A stretch of DNA of 64,000 bases, taken from DATASD01 sp035478835 (GTDB lineage Bacteria; Patescibacteriota; Saccharimonadia; Saccharimonadales; UBA4665). Positions within the stretch are counted from its first letter, which is position 1. Each line of letters starts with the position of its first letter. The position numbers and the translations under genes were made by a program. The notes below the pieces were generated by a model, which saw only the letters and a program-made list of their open reading frames with translations, was not told the DNA's origin and searched no databases. Of this stretch, positions 16,804 through 24,723 are shown in pieces. The stretch is taken from the NCBI GenBank assembly GCA_035478835.1, contig DATIJH010000009.1:62001-126000 (forward strand). The letters are read 5' to 3'.

Positions 16804-17472
16804 ATGACTATCCAAGAATGTGTTCCACTAGAGGTGGTGGAGGATTTGCGTACGCAAGTTTGCGATCCAACGCCCCAAGATTTTATTTCGCATGAGTTCG
16901 AGCTTGCCACTGGCTTGCCCGAAGCGCTTTCGCATGTCAAAAGTAACGGCAAGTATCATGCTGTCATTAAAACGGTGCATGCAGCCGTAAACCGGATGAT
17001 CCGCGACAGCGACCACCTTTACGGCGATAGCCTGAGAGAGAGTCTCGTGAACAGCGAAGATGTCATCGCCGCCGCTGTTTCACCGCGCTATTTTCCTTCT
17101 GAAATACCCCCAAACGATTCGTATAGCCCATCCGAGATTCGGTGGATACGTTTGTTCCGCACCGCAACACTGGGTGTAAATTTGGATCTCAACGGAACGC
17201 TTTTTGAGCCAAAGTTGCCTGCACCGAGCATCAGTGGCTCCATGAACGCCTACGATATTATGCGGGTATTGACGCTGCCTCCAATCGACCGCAGTGATTC
17301 CATAAGCGTGACAGGCTTTCGTAAACACTTGTACGAGTATTTGAAAGACCCAGCTGGCTTGTATGCCGTGCGTAAACGTCCATTCGACTCGCATAATGTT
17401 CGCGCACATGATTACCGCTGGATCGAAGTAGAAGTTACCGCCGATTTAGACGTCCGCGCCTCCGAATTCTAG
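16804..17472 (+). CDS. hypothetical protein, 222 aa
   Basis: A soluble protein of unknown family, starting MTIQECVPLEVVEDL. It has no signal peptide, TM segment or recognisable catalytic motif. Acidic and aromatic residues are spread through the sequence, and the C-terminus (YRWIEVEVTADLDV) looks like beta strands. It is monocistronic: its own promoter lies upstream and a convergent gene ends two bases beyond its stop. Confidence 0.65.
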   Translation: MTIQECVPLEVVEDLRTQVCDPTPQDFISHEFELATGLPEALSHVKSNGKYHAVIKTVHAAVNRMIRDSDHLYGDSLRESLVNSEDVIAAAVSPRYFPSEIPPNDSYSPSEIRWIRLFRTATLGVNLDLNGTLFEPKLPAPSISGSMNAYDIMRVLTLPPIDRSDSISVTGFRKHLYEYLKDPAGLYAVRKRPFDSHNVRAHDYRWIEVEVTADLDVRASEF

Positions 17473-17473
17473 C

Positions 17474-18052
17474 CTACACCAAATAATGGTGCACGAACGC
17501 CATCAAAGTTTGGTAATGGCTGGCGCAGAGCCATGCATCGAATGCTAATAGGCCCGGAAACACAATAAGCGTCTCGGCAAATTTGCCGGTTGTAATGCGC
17601 AATGCTTTGGCGGGCGGAATGCCGAATTTAACCGGGACCGGCAGCAGCCATGGCACGCCCTCCTTGGTAAAACTGTCCATAATAAGGTGCGACAAAATAC
17701 CAATCAAAAACGCCCACCACACCAGGCCAACATTCACGTGCGGCATAAGCGGATGAACAAACGCCAGCAGCGCCCGCGCCAAAAACGCAAACAGCGCCAC
17801 GCCGAGCAGCGAATGCGTCAAAAACCGGTGCCCGCCCAGTAATTTATCAAATACGCGGCCGAATAATCCGCCAATCGGCAAGTTGCGCCAAAACGGCGCC
17901 GTGGGCTGGTCGATATCCGGTAAAATGCCGCCGATCTGATTGGCGAGCACACTCACCAGCACTGTTGAAAGCGTCACCGCCCGCAGCGGCTCAAAAATTA
18001 CAATAACTCCCAGCGCCGTGATAGCGGCCAAATCGTGTGTACGTCCTGTCAT
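17474..18052 (-). CDS. YdjM/LexA-regulated-type membrane metal-dependent hydrolase
   Basis: 192 residues with about four TM segments. Histidine/aspartate motifs of the YdjM (PF04307) family are all present: TGRTHDLAA at the N-terminus, ILPDIDQPTAPF, GHRFLTHSLLG and ILSHLIMDSFTKEG. Members are membrane-embedded hydrolases distantly related to phospholipases; the substrate is unknown. The ATG at 18052 lies six bases after TATACT. Confidence 0.88.
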   Translation of the reverse strand: MTGRTHDLAAITALGVIVIFEPLRAVTLSTVLVSVLANQIGGILPDIDQPTAPFWRNLPIGGLFGRVFDKLLGGHRFLTHSLLGVALFAFLARALLAFVHPLMPHVNVGLVWWAFLIGILSHLIMDSFTKEGVPWLLPVPVKFGIPPAKALRITTGKFAETLIVFPGLLAFDAWLCASHYQTLMAFVHHYLV

Positions 18053-18058
18053 GTCAAA

Positions 18059-18064
18059 AGTATA
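18059..18064 (-). promoter_or_regulatory. -10 element for leaderless YdjM-type gene
   Basis: Minus-strand TATACT, TTTGAC, then ATG at 18052. Confidence 0.55.
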
Positions 18065-18070
18065 CGCCCG

Positions 18071-18259
18071 CTACTTGCTGCTATGTGTGGTTTGCTTTAC
18101 AGATGGTTTTGCGGGCTGCGCCGCCGCGGACAGCTGCTCGAGCTGTGCGATCCGTTGCTGCAACAGCTGCAGATTATTTTCGGCGAGCGTTTTTAGTACT
18201 AGCTGGTCATACGCCAGCGCCTTTAATTCTTTTACGTCGGTTATCTGTTGAATTTCCAT
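18071..18259 (-). CDS. short coiled-coil protein paired with the tail-fibre-like gene, 62 aa
   Basis: The sequence MEIQQITDVKELKALAYDQ continues with heptad-like leucines and glutamines (NNLQLLQQRIAQLEQL) and a disordered Ser/Thr/Lys tail. It begins 12 bp after the stop of the tail-fibre-like gene, so the two form an operon. Short coiled-coil proteins of this kind often accompany phage tail-fibre genes. The function is unknown. Confidence 0.7.
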   Translation of the reverse strand: MEIQQITDVKELKALAYDQLVLKTLAENNLQLLQQRIAQLEQLSAAAQPAKPSVKQTTHSSK

Positions 18260-18271
18260 AGGTGCCCTGTT

Positions 18272-19549
18272 TTATGCTGTGGTGTTGTTAGCGATGAGTC
18301 CGAGATTGGCAAGCGCAGTCAAAAGTGCGGTGAGCGCTGCCCCGGAGCTGCGCGAGCCGCTGACCGCCTGCTGCACCACTGGCGTGGCGTTAAAAAAGCC
18401 CAGCTTTTGCGTACTCGCGGTGCCGATCCTGGTGCCGGCGCTCGTACCTATAGTAAGGTTGCCGCCGTCCGCAAGTGTGGCGTTGCCGCCGCTGTCTACC
18501 TTAAATTTGGAATTATTGCCGATTTGCAGGTCGAGTAATGTTTTGTTTCCCGTCCCCACGGTTGTTTCGGCCGGATTCACGAGCAGCGCCGTGTAACTGC
18601 TGCTGCCGGACTGTACAATACTTGGCGCAACGGCTAACCCCACTTGTGCGCCCGAGCTCCCGGTAAGCGAGCCGCCGGCCTGCACGCCTGTCCCGCCGGC
18701 CGTACCGGTTGTGAAGTTGAGGTTAATCTTGTTGCTGCTCGTCCCGCCAACGTCGATGCTCTGCGAGTTGGCGCTCACGGTTATCTGGCGGTTTGCGCCC
18801 GTCCCACCCGCACTTGTGCTGAGCGTCAGTACATTGCCGGACCACGCCAGGGTGCCGCGTTCATAGTTGGTAGTTTGGTCTGCGGTTTTGTAGACGGCTA
18901 GATTGTATGTACTGCCTACTGCTATGTTTCCGTTAAAGTTTTTGGTGCCGGCAATCGTTTGTGCGGTGGTCAAATCTACGAAATTTTGCGTGGCCGAGCC
19001 AGTGCCGCCATTGGCAACTGGCAAAATCCCGCTGACGCTGCTGCTAAGCGGTACGACGCTGAGCGTTGCCAAGCTGCCGAGCCCCAGGTTTGTGCGTGCT
19101 GCGGCCGGTGATGTCAAATCTGTCAAGTTATTGGCGGCGGCCAACTGTAAGTTGTTGGTTACATTGTTAAGTCCGACATCTGTTTTAGTGATCACTACAC
19201 CGCCGATTTGCCCGTTCACGCTGGTGACCGGAATAGTTGGCGTAAAGCTGGTTGCCGCCACCCACTGCCCGCTGCTAAAGGTGAGCACTTGTCCGTCACT
19301 GGGGCTGGCGGCGCTCACATCCTGCAAGGCGCCGAGCGTAGTTATGGGATTGTCGGCGCGCGCCAGACTGCTGCGCACTGAAGGGTCAAGATCGGCGCGC
19401 GGAATGCCGCCTATTGGTAAAGTGTATTTAGTGCTCAAGCTGCCATCGGCGCGCAGCGTGCCGTCGTTATTATGCTCGATGAGCAAAAATTCGTTCAGCA
19501 CGTCGCCCCAATTACCCTCATCGCCGCCCGGCTGCGGTAAACGTGTCAT
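18272..19549 (-). CDS. phage-tail-fibre-like repeat protein, 425 aa
   Basis: A protein with an N-terminal module RLPQPGGDEGNWGDVLNEF followed by IEHNNDGTLRADGSLSTKY. This is shared with the beta-helix protein at 37846-39699. The middle (VNGQIGGVVITKTDVGLNNV) is the classic tail-fibre repeat. The long Gly/Ser/Thr/Asn-rich remainder suggests a trimeric beta fibre. The end (FFNATPVVQQAVSGSRS, then hydrophobic helices) matches tail-fibre chaperone-like tips. No signal peptide is present, so export would need a non-Sec route. RBS GAGGAGA precedes the ATG at 19549. No other phage structural genes are nearby. Confidence 0.78.
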   Translation of the reverse strand: MTRLPQPGGDEGNWGDVLNEFLLIEHNNDGTLRADGSLSTKYTLPIGGIPRADLDPSVRSSLARADNPITTLGALQDVSAASPSDGQVLTFSSGQWVAATSFTPTIPVTSVNGQIGGVVITKTDVGLNNVTNNLQLAAANNLTDLTSPAAARTNLGLGSLATLSVVPLSSSVSGILPVANGGTGSATQNFVDLTTAQTIAGTKNFNGNIAVGSTYNLAVYKTADQTTNYERGTLAWSGNVLTLSTSAGGTGANRQITVSANSQSIDVGGTSSNKINLNFTTGTAGGTGVQAGGSLTGSSGAQVGLAVAPSIVQSGSSSYTALLVNPAETTVGTGNKTLLDLQIGNNSKFKVDSGGNATLADGGNLTIGTSAGTRIGTASTQKLGFFNATPVVQQAVSGSRSSGAALTALLTALANLGLIANNTTA

Positions 19550-19697
19550 ACATCGGTCTCCTCGGTATGTTTATGTAGTTTGGTTGATTACAAATACATC
19601 TCAAGCAGGCCGCTGAACGTATTTGTGATGTGCGGATGACAAAGATTAAAGCTTAAGCGAGACTGCCTCGTTTGTCAAACCAAGTTTCTGGCTGCTA

Positions 19698-19726
19698 TTT
19701 ACATTTACCTGTAGGTCTGGTATAAT
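19698..19726 (+). promoter_or_regulatory. promoter of the LPDTG-glycan operon
   Basis: TTTACA at 19698-19703, exact 17-bp spacer, TATAAT at 19721-19726, with an extended TCTGG before it. It predicts a leader of about 85 nt that carries the hairpin at 19755. Confidence 0.75.
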
Positions 19727-19754
19727 AAGCATAAAATAAAAGTGTTTTACGAGG

Positions 19755-19786
19755 GTTCTGTATACGAAAGTATGCGGAACTTTTTT
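19755..19786 (+). terminator. terminator-like hairpin (attenuator candidate) in the 5' leader
   Basis: An 11-bp stem (GTTCTGTATAC with GTATGCGGAAC, two G-U pairs) capped by a GAAA tetraloop and followed immediately by six T residues. It lies between the promoter at 19698 and the ATG at 19819, so it would cut transcription before the first gene unless relieved. It could also be the 3' end of a short RNA. Confidence 0.65.
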
Positions 19787-19818
19787 GTTAAATTCTTATT
19801 AAAAATCCAGGAGTTTTT

Positions 19819-20007
19819 ATGTACGGTAAAGGTGCAGGTACTGCAATCGGCAGTGTAATAGTAACAGGGACTGGCGCAATCATGCTGCCAGACACAGGTG
19901 GCAATTTGCTCGGTACAATCTTGGCTTACACGGCCATCACCATTGGTGGTGTTGCCTTGCTTAGCCAGCTTGCCGTGCGCATTGTGCGCCGCGCAAACCG
20001 CGCGTAA
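19819..20007 (+). CDS. LPDTG-motif microprotein, 62 aa
   Basis: Starts MYGKGAGTAIGSVIVTGTG. Residues 23-27 are LPDTG, followed by GGN, a TM segment (LLGTILAYTAITIGGVALLSQLAV) and the basic tail RIVRRANRA. That is the complete layout of a sortase sorting signal, but with only 22 residues before it and no cleavable signal peptide, so there is almost no protein to anchor. It is the first gene of the operon with two polysaccharide synthases and a sortase-like protein. RBS AGGAG seven bases upstream of the ATG. Sortase cleavage is inference. Confidence 0.8.
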   Translation: MYGKGAGTAIGSVIVTGTGAIMLPDTGGNLLGTILAYTAITIGGVALLSQLAVRIVRRANRA

Positions 20008-20030
20008 GCTCCCTCTTTAGGTGGTCGGTT

Positions 20031-21302
20031 ATGTCAATCTCGCGCAGCGTCTATGATTTGATCGCGGCACTTAGCTTGCTTAATTTTGTGCGTATTTTTA
20101 GCATGCTGATCGGTTCGGATCTGTATGATATCAAGCAGATTTTACGCCAGAAAAAAGTGCGCCGCGCCCGCCCCTATCGCCCGGTAATTACGATTGTAAT
20201 TCCGGCATATAACGAAGAGATTGGCGTGATTCGCACGCTTGACTCCGTGCTTGCAAACACTTACAAGCGCAAGCAAGTCATTGTGGTGAACGATGGCTCG
20301 AAGGACCGCACCTCAAACGTGCTGCGCTGCTACCAGCGCAAACATCGCGGCCAATTTACCATTGTTACGCAAGCCAATGCCGGCAAGGCTACAGCCATTA
20401 ACCGTGCGGTGCGCTACCATGCCACCGGCAGTTTGGTGATGGTTGTGGATGCCGACTCGCTGCTGCAGCCGGACGCTATTGCGCATATGGTGGCGCATTT
20501 CCGCGATCGCCACGTGATGGCCTCGGCCGCGAACGTCAAAATTATTCCGACGCGCAAATTGCTGGGCGTGGCGCAGCGCTTTGAGTATCTTATTTCGTAT
20601 CGCATGAAGCGCGCGCTCACCGTTTTTAACATGGAATATATTGTAGGCGGCGTGGGCTCGACATTCCGGCGTTCGCTGCTGCTGAGCGCCGGGCTGTATG
20701 ACACCGACACCATGACCGAGGACATCGACCTCACGGTCAAACTTATTCGTAAATATGGGAACAAAAAGCGCCGCATCCACTATGCCGCCGACGTAGTCGC
20801 TTACACCGAGCACGTGCTCAACTTCCGCTCGCTCATCAAGCAGCGATTCCGCTGGAAGTACGGCCGCTTCCAAACATTATTAAAAAACACCGCGCTGTTT
20901 TTTAACGCCAGCAGCAAATACGACAAGCGTCTCACCTGGTACCAACTGCCCTACGCGCTCATCGGCGAATTTATTTTGTTGCTTGAGCCGTTTTTGGTCG
21001 GGTATATTTTATATGTGGTGCTGCGTTTTGCGGATCTCACCTCGCTTGTCAGTGTGTACGTTATTGTGACTGCCTTTATTTTCCTGACACTGCTTGGCGA
21101 GGAGAGCGAAAGTCTGCGCGCCAAGCTCGGCCTAGCGCTTTTACTGCCACTCACCTACGTGCTTATGTACATCTTAACTGCGGTGGAATTTGCAGCGCTT
21201 ATAAAATCGGCGCGCAAATCCCGCGAACTTTTCCGCCACGAAATGGCCGAAAGCAGTTGGGAACACGTCGAGCGCTCCGGCGAAGCAGTCACGTTACCGT
21301 AA
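20031..21302 (+). CDS. processive family-2 glycosyltransferase (PgaC/BcsA-like)
   Basis: 423 residues. An N-terminal TM region is followed by a GT-A domain: VITIVIPAYNEEIGVIRTLDSV, VVNDGSKDRT, VMVVDADSLL (DxD), TMTEDIDLTVKL (catalytic TED) and QRFRWKYGR (QxxRW, mark of processive synthases). Three C-terminal TM segments follow (about 305-385). It probably polymerises a UDP-sugar into an exported homopolymer such as poly-N-acetylglucosamine or hyaluronan-like glycan; the sugar is not determined. RBS AGGTGG. Paralogue of the enzyme at 22259. Confidence 0.9.
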   Translation: MSISRSVYDLIAALSLLNFVRIFSMLIGSDLYDIKQILRQKKVRRARPYRPVITIVIPAYNEEIGVIRTLDSVLANTYKRKQVIVVNDGSKDRTSNVLRCYQRKHRGQFTIVTQANAGKATAINRAVRYHATGSLVMVVDADSLLQPDAIAHMVAHFRDRHVMASAANVKIIPTRKLLGVAQRFEYLISYRMKRALTVFNMEYIVGGVGSTFRRSLLLSAGLYDTDTMTEDIDLTVKLIRKYGNKKRRIHYAADVVAYTEHVLNFRSLIKQRFRWKYGRFQTLLKNTALFFNASSKYDKRLTWYQLPYALIGEFILLLEPFLVGYILYVVLRFADLTSLVSVYVIVTAFIFLTLLGEESESLRAKLGLALLLPLTYVLMYILTAVEFAALIKSARKSRELFRHEMAESSWEHVERSGEAVTLP

Positions 21303-21351
21303 GATTTGCTGTATTACACCACAATTAAGTGTATTTTGCGAGAATATTGTC

Positions 21352-21380
21352 TTGCACAGCCTATGGATACATGTTATTAT
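21352..21380 (+). promoter_or_regulatory. internal promoter before the small TM/sortase-like genes
   Basis: TTGCAC at 21352-21357, 17-bp spacer, TATTAT at 21375-21380. It splits the cluster into two possible transcription units in the 130-bp gap after the first synthase. Confidence 0.55.
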
Positions 21381-21432
21381 CAATCAAAGTGTTGTGATAT
21401 TTCTCACATCCACGCACCACAAGGTACCGACC

Positions 21433-21624
21433 ATGAACCTAATTGACCAAAACGGTAGCCCCTTTGTTATTCTATGGTATTTTTACCTCGGCTTTTTTGC
21501 CGTCGTTTTAATCGCCAACCTTGTATTCCTTGTTGTAGGACGGCTGATTGGCTGGCGTTCGCGTCGCCTGCTGCGCCATTACTACGAGAAGAAACCGCAA
21601 GCCGGCAAAGGTGCTATCAAATGA
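21433..21624 (+). CDS. single-pass membrane protein, 63 aa
   Basis: MNLIDQNGSPFVILWYFYLG leads into one TM segment (about 12-38) followed by a strongly basic tail (RLIGWRSRRLLRHYYEKK). No family is known. It overlaps the next gene by 4 bp (ATGA) and may be a subunit of the synthase complex, as small membrane partners occur in PNAG and cellulose systems (inference). AAGGTACCGACC before the ATG is a weak ribosome-binding site. Confidence 0.65.
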   Translation: MNLIDQNGSPFVILWYFYLGFFAVVLIANLVFLVVGRLIGWRSRRLLRHYYEKKPQAGKGAIK

Positions 21625-22262
21625 AAAAGCTGTTTAAGAACACCGTACTTTGGACGGCGCGTTTGGCTGTATTTGGTGCCTGCGGACTTTTTAGTGCCTT
21701 TTTGCTGATGTCCGGCTATGAGTCCGTGTATAACCGTTCGCTGCCATTTGTGCACACCTTAGCGCCTGTAAGTCTCGCGGCATTTGCCGACACCTATAAC
21801 TTGCAACTGAAGAGTTTTATGAATAGCAGCCTGTATGGCAACTTCGGCAAGCCGCAAACTCTAAAGCTGCCGGACCGCTCTCTGCGGCTTGACGTAGTGG
21901 CACCATTGCAAGAAGGTCAAAGTACGTGGCTCGCACGCCAAAATACCCTGCACTTGCTGTTGCCGGTGCAGCCGCGCGCTGGCAATATTGGTATCGCATT
22001 TTTATATTGCCGCGCCAGTTTTCGCACGCTTAACGACCAGAACTTGCCAAGCGTGGGCAGCAACGTCTTCATGGATACCGATCACAACTGGCGTTACGTA
22101 TATAAAGTGACCAGCGCCAAAGTTTTCCCTGATTCGCAACCCTACGTCGCAGCCGATGACGGTGGCGCGAGCAAACTGTTAATCGGCTGCAACGACGCCG
22201 GCCAGCACAGTAATGTGGTGGTTGAGGCAACGCTGCTGTCCGTGCAAGGAATCGACCAATGA
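21621..22262 (+). CDS. degenerate sortase-like membrane protein, 213 aa
   Basis: An N-terminal TM segment (about 10-30) precedes a domain that follows the class E sortase pattern step by step: LKLPDRSLRLDVVAPL (strand with IPxxgv), STWLARQ, GNIGIAFLYCRASFRTLND (usual GNxxIAGHRxxxFxxL), GSNVFMDTDHNWRYVYKV (GDxVxVxxxxxxYxYxV) and LLIGCNDAGQHSNVVVEATLL (usual LTLxTCxPxxxxxRlvvxA). The catalytic Cys is kept, but the His position reads Cys and the Arg position Asn. It is therefore probably not a standard transpeptidase. Fold assignment is by eye. Coupled by ATGA on both sides. Confidence 0.55.
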   Translation: MKKLFKNTVLWTARLAVFGACGLFSAFLLMSGYESVYNRSLPFVHTLAPVSLAAFADTYNLQLKSFMNSSLYGNFGKPQTLKLPDRSLRLDVVAPLQEGQSTWLARQNTLHLLLPVQPRAGNIGIAFLYCRASFRTLNDQNLPSVGSNVFMDTDHNWRYVYKVTSAKVFPDSQPYVAADDGGASKLLIGCNDAGQHSNVVVEATLLSVQGIDQ

Positions 22263-23551
22263 CCAACGCCTCGCTCTTTTTATTATTCCGCAACCTGACC
22301 ATTTTTTTGGCGACGGTGATGCTCATTAAATACTTTGTGTTTTTGATGCTCTCGGCGTATTTTTCGGTACGCGAAAAGGCCCGCCGCCTGCGTGCTTTCA
22401 AGCGCGAAATCAAAGAGTACGGCGTCGTCAAAAAGTACCGCCCCAAAGTTTCGGTCATTATTCCCGCTTGGAATGAAGAAGTCGGCGTACTTAAAACGCT
22501 GAAGTCGGTGCTAGCCAACCCGTACGCTAACCTTGAGGTTATCGTGGTGAATGATGGCTCGACCGACCGCTCGCGCGAGATTGTCGATGCTTTTATTGCC
22601 GAACATCGCCAGCAAGCTCGGCGGACCGGCGACCGTCGCGTGCTGCGCCAGTTGTATGTGAAGAATGGCGGCAAAGGCCGCGCATTGAACACCGGCATCC
22701 AGAAAAGCACCGGCGAGATCATCTTGACGATTGACGCCGACTCTGCACTCGCACCAGATGCGATCGCCCGCCTCGTAGAGCATTTTCGCGATTCCACCGT
22801 TTCGGCCGCGGTTGGCCAGGTGCGCATCGCAAATGTGCACGGCCGCCTGGTTGGCCGCATCCAGCAGCTTGAATACCTGTTCGGCTTCTACTTTAAGCGC
22901 GCACATTGTGTGATGGGCGCCGAGTATATCTACGGCGGCGCCTGTGCGGCATTTCGGCGCTCGGCCACGTTTGACTATTTCGGCATGTTCGACGAAAAGA
23001 ACAAGACCGAAGATATCGAGATGTCAATGCGCACCAAATTTCACGGTTTGCGCTCCGTGTATGCCGAGGATGTCATTTGTTACACCGAGGGCGCTGCCAA
23101 CTACAAAGGCCTCATTACACAGCGATTGCGCTGGAAAAAGGGTCGATTTGACACATTTTTGCACTACCGCCGGCTGTTTTTCTCGCTTGAACGGCGGCAC
23201 AATAAATGGCTAGGCTGGTTTATCTTGCCGTTTGCTCTACTTGCCGAAATGCAGCTCATTCTTGAGCCGATCGGCTTTACCCTCCTTTTGACATACAGCG
23301 TGGTTTCGGGCGAATTTGTTTCGCTCGGGCTGAGTATGCTGTTCGTGGGCATTAGCTATATTGTGGTCGCACTGTTCGACAACAAACTAACGCTGCGGCA
23401 GCGTCTCAGTATTATTGCGCTGTGGCCGTTTACGTGGCCATTGTTTTACATTGTGGTTTGGATCGAGTTTCATGCCCTGCTCCGTGGTGCCTTTATGGTG
23501 CTCCGGGGTGATGCGCTGGAATGGCAAAAATGGGAGCGTGAAGGTATTTAA
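22259..23551 (+). CDS. second processive family-2 glycosyltransferase
   Basis: 430 residues with the same plan as the enzyme at 20031: TM, then VSVIIPAWNEEVGVLKTLKSV, VVNDGSTDRS, ILTIDADSAL (DxD), EKNKTEDIEMSMRT (TED) and QRLRWKKGRFDT (QxxRW), then three to four C-terminal TM segments. Loops and linkers differ clearly from the first enzyme, so they may use different sugars or work as a pair on a heteropolymer. The start overlaps the sortase-like gene by 4 bp and its stop overlaps the next ATG by one base. Confidence 0.9.
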   Translation: MTNASLFLLFRNLTIFLATVMLIKYFVFLMLSAYFSVREKARRLRAFKREIKEYGVVKKYRPKVSVIIPAWNEEVGVLKTLKSVLANPYANLEVIVVNDGSTDRSREIVDAFIAEHRQQARRTGDRRVLRQLYVKNGGKGRALNTGIQKSTGEIILTIDADSALAPDAIARLVEHFRDSTVSAAVGQVRIANVHGRLVGRIQQLEYLFGFYFKRAHCVMGAEYIYGGACAAFRRSATFDYFGMFDEKNKTEDIEMSMRTKFHGLRSVYAEDVICYTEGAANYKGLITQRLRWKKGRFDTFLHYRRLFFSLERRHNKWLGWFILPFALLAEMQLILEPIGFTLLLTYSVVSGEFVSLGLSMLFVGISYIVVALFDNKLTLRQRLSIIALWPFTWPLFYIVVWIEFHALLRGAFMVLRGDALEWQKWEREGI

Positions 23552-24723
23552 TGAAACGCCGGCATATCATTATCATTAACCTCATCTTTTTTGGGCTGAT
23601 TTTGTTTTCGGCTGCCACAGTGTACCAATATATGACTGGTAACAAACCACTGAACATCATTAAAGACGTTACGCACCGCCAAAAAGCCGTCACAGTTACA
23701 ACCGCGGCTTGCAATACTCAGCAGCCAAACGCCAAGCTCGATGCCAGCGATCCAGGTCTCGCCAAGGTCGCGGTGTATCAGCAAGCGTGCCATTCATATG
23801 TGACGGGCACGGTCATGGTCTTTACATCGACTCCATCGGACGCCGAAATGGCTAAAACGTATGCCGATGCCGACGCCAAAACATTGCAAACATATGCTAA
23901 AAGCGGTGTTCGCCCGCTTGTGATTGCTGAGCCAACCACAAAAGACGGGACGAATCTCGACTACGCACTGTTTGCCAATGGCACGTACAATCCCGCGATT
24001 ACGGCATATTTTGCCGAACTCAAGGCGCAAGGCATTACCGATGCCCAGCTCGGCATCTGGAATCCATTCCCAGAGGCAAACTTGCCGTATTGGAACGACA
24101 ATCAGCCGCAGTATTTTGCACCGGCCGTGAATAATTACCTGAGCATACTGCGGCAATTTTTCCCGGCGGCACAGACCAGCGTTATGCTCAACTCGGCCAC
24201 CTATAGTGCGACCGATTTCAACTGGCAGGACGGAGAATACGACAGCTTACTCCCTTACGTCAAGGGTATTGCGCCAGGACTTGTTGATTACGCCGGTTTG
24301 CAGGGATTTCCGTGGCTTTCACCCCAGGGCGGCAATGGCGCCATCCTGAATGCGTCTGAGTTCCTGAACCCTCCACTGCTGAGCGAAATGGCCGATTATT
24401 TAAAGGTCAAAAAAGTATGGTTTAACACCGGCACTTTTGCGACGAAGTATGCGCTTGACCCGGCACAGGTCGTAAGCATGACGCCTGAGCGCCGCAAGGC
24501 GGTACTGGCTACTATCGCCAGCCAAGCCGAGCTGCTGCAGAAGCAAGGGTACCAGGTCGCGGTTAACATATTCGCCCAAAATAAGAGTCATGATTCCGAG
24601 GAAACGGACTGGTCGTATTGGAGTGACAACAAGCCGTTTAGCTCTGAGGCTACGCCGGTTATTACCGATTTTATCGGACAGCTGGCGCAGCAAAAAATCG
24701 ACTTTTGGTTATTTGACCGCTAA
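23551..24723 (+). CDS. membrane-anchored glycosidase-like protein, 390 aa
   Basis: An N-terminal signal anchor (HIIIINLIFFGLILFSAATV) leads to an extracytoplasmic domain whose strand ends look like a TIM barrel: VRPLVIAEPTTKDG, LGIWNPFPEANLPYWND, TSVMLNSATYS, DYAGLQGFPWLS, VWFNTGTF and FWLFDR. Acidic and Trp residues at these ends resemble clan-A glycoside hydrolases, perhaps GH26-like, but no catalytic pair is certain. As last gene of the synthase operon it likely trims or releases the polymer, the job PgaB or BcsZ does elsewhere (inference). Confidence 0.6.
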   Translation: MKRRHIIIINLIFFGLILFSAATVYQYMTGNKPLNIIKDVTHRQKAVTVTTAACNTQQPNAKLDASDPGLAKVAVYQQACHSYVTGTVMVFTSTPSDAEMAKTYADADAKTLQTYAKSGVRPLVIAEPTTKDGTNLDYALFANGTYNPAITAYFAELKAQGITDAQLGIWNPFPEANLPYWNDNQPQYFAPAVNNYLSILRQFFPAAQTSVMLNSATYSATDFNWQDGEYDSLLPYVKGIAPGLVDYAGLQGFPWLSPQGGNGAILNASEFLNPPLLSEMADYLKVKKVWFNTGTFATKYALDPAQVVSMTPERRKAVLATIASQAELLQKQGYQVAVNIFAQNKSHDSEETDWSYWSDNKPFSSEATPVITDFIGQLAQQKIDFWLFDR

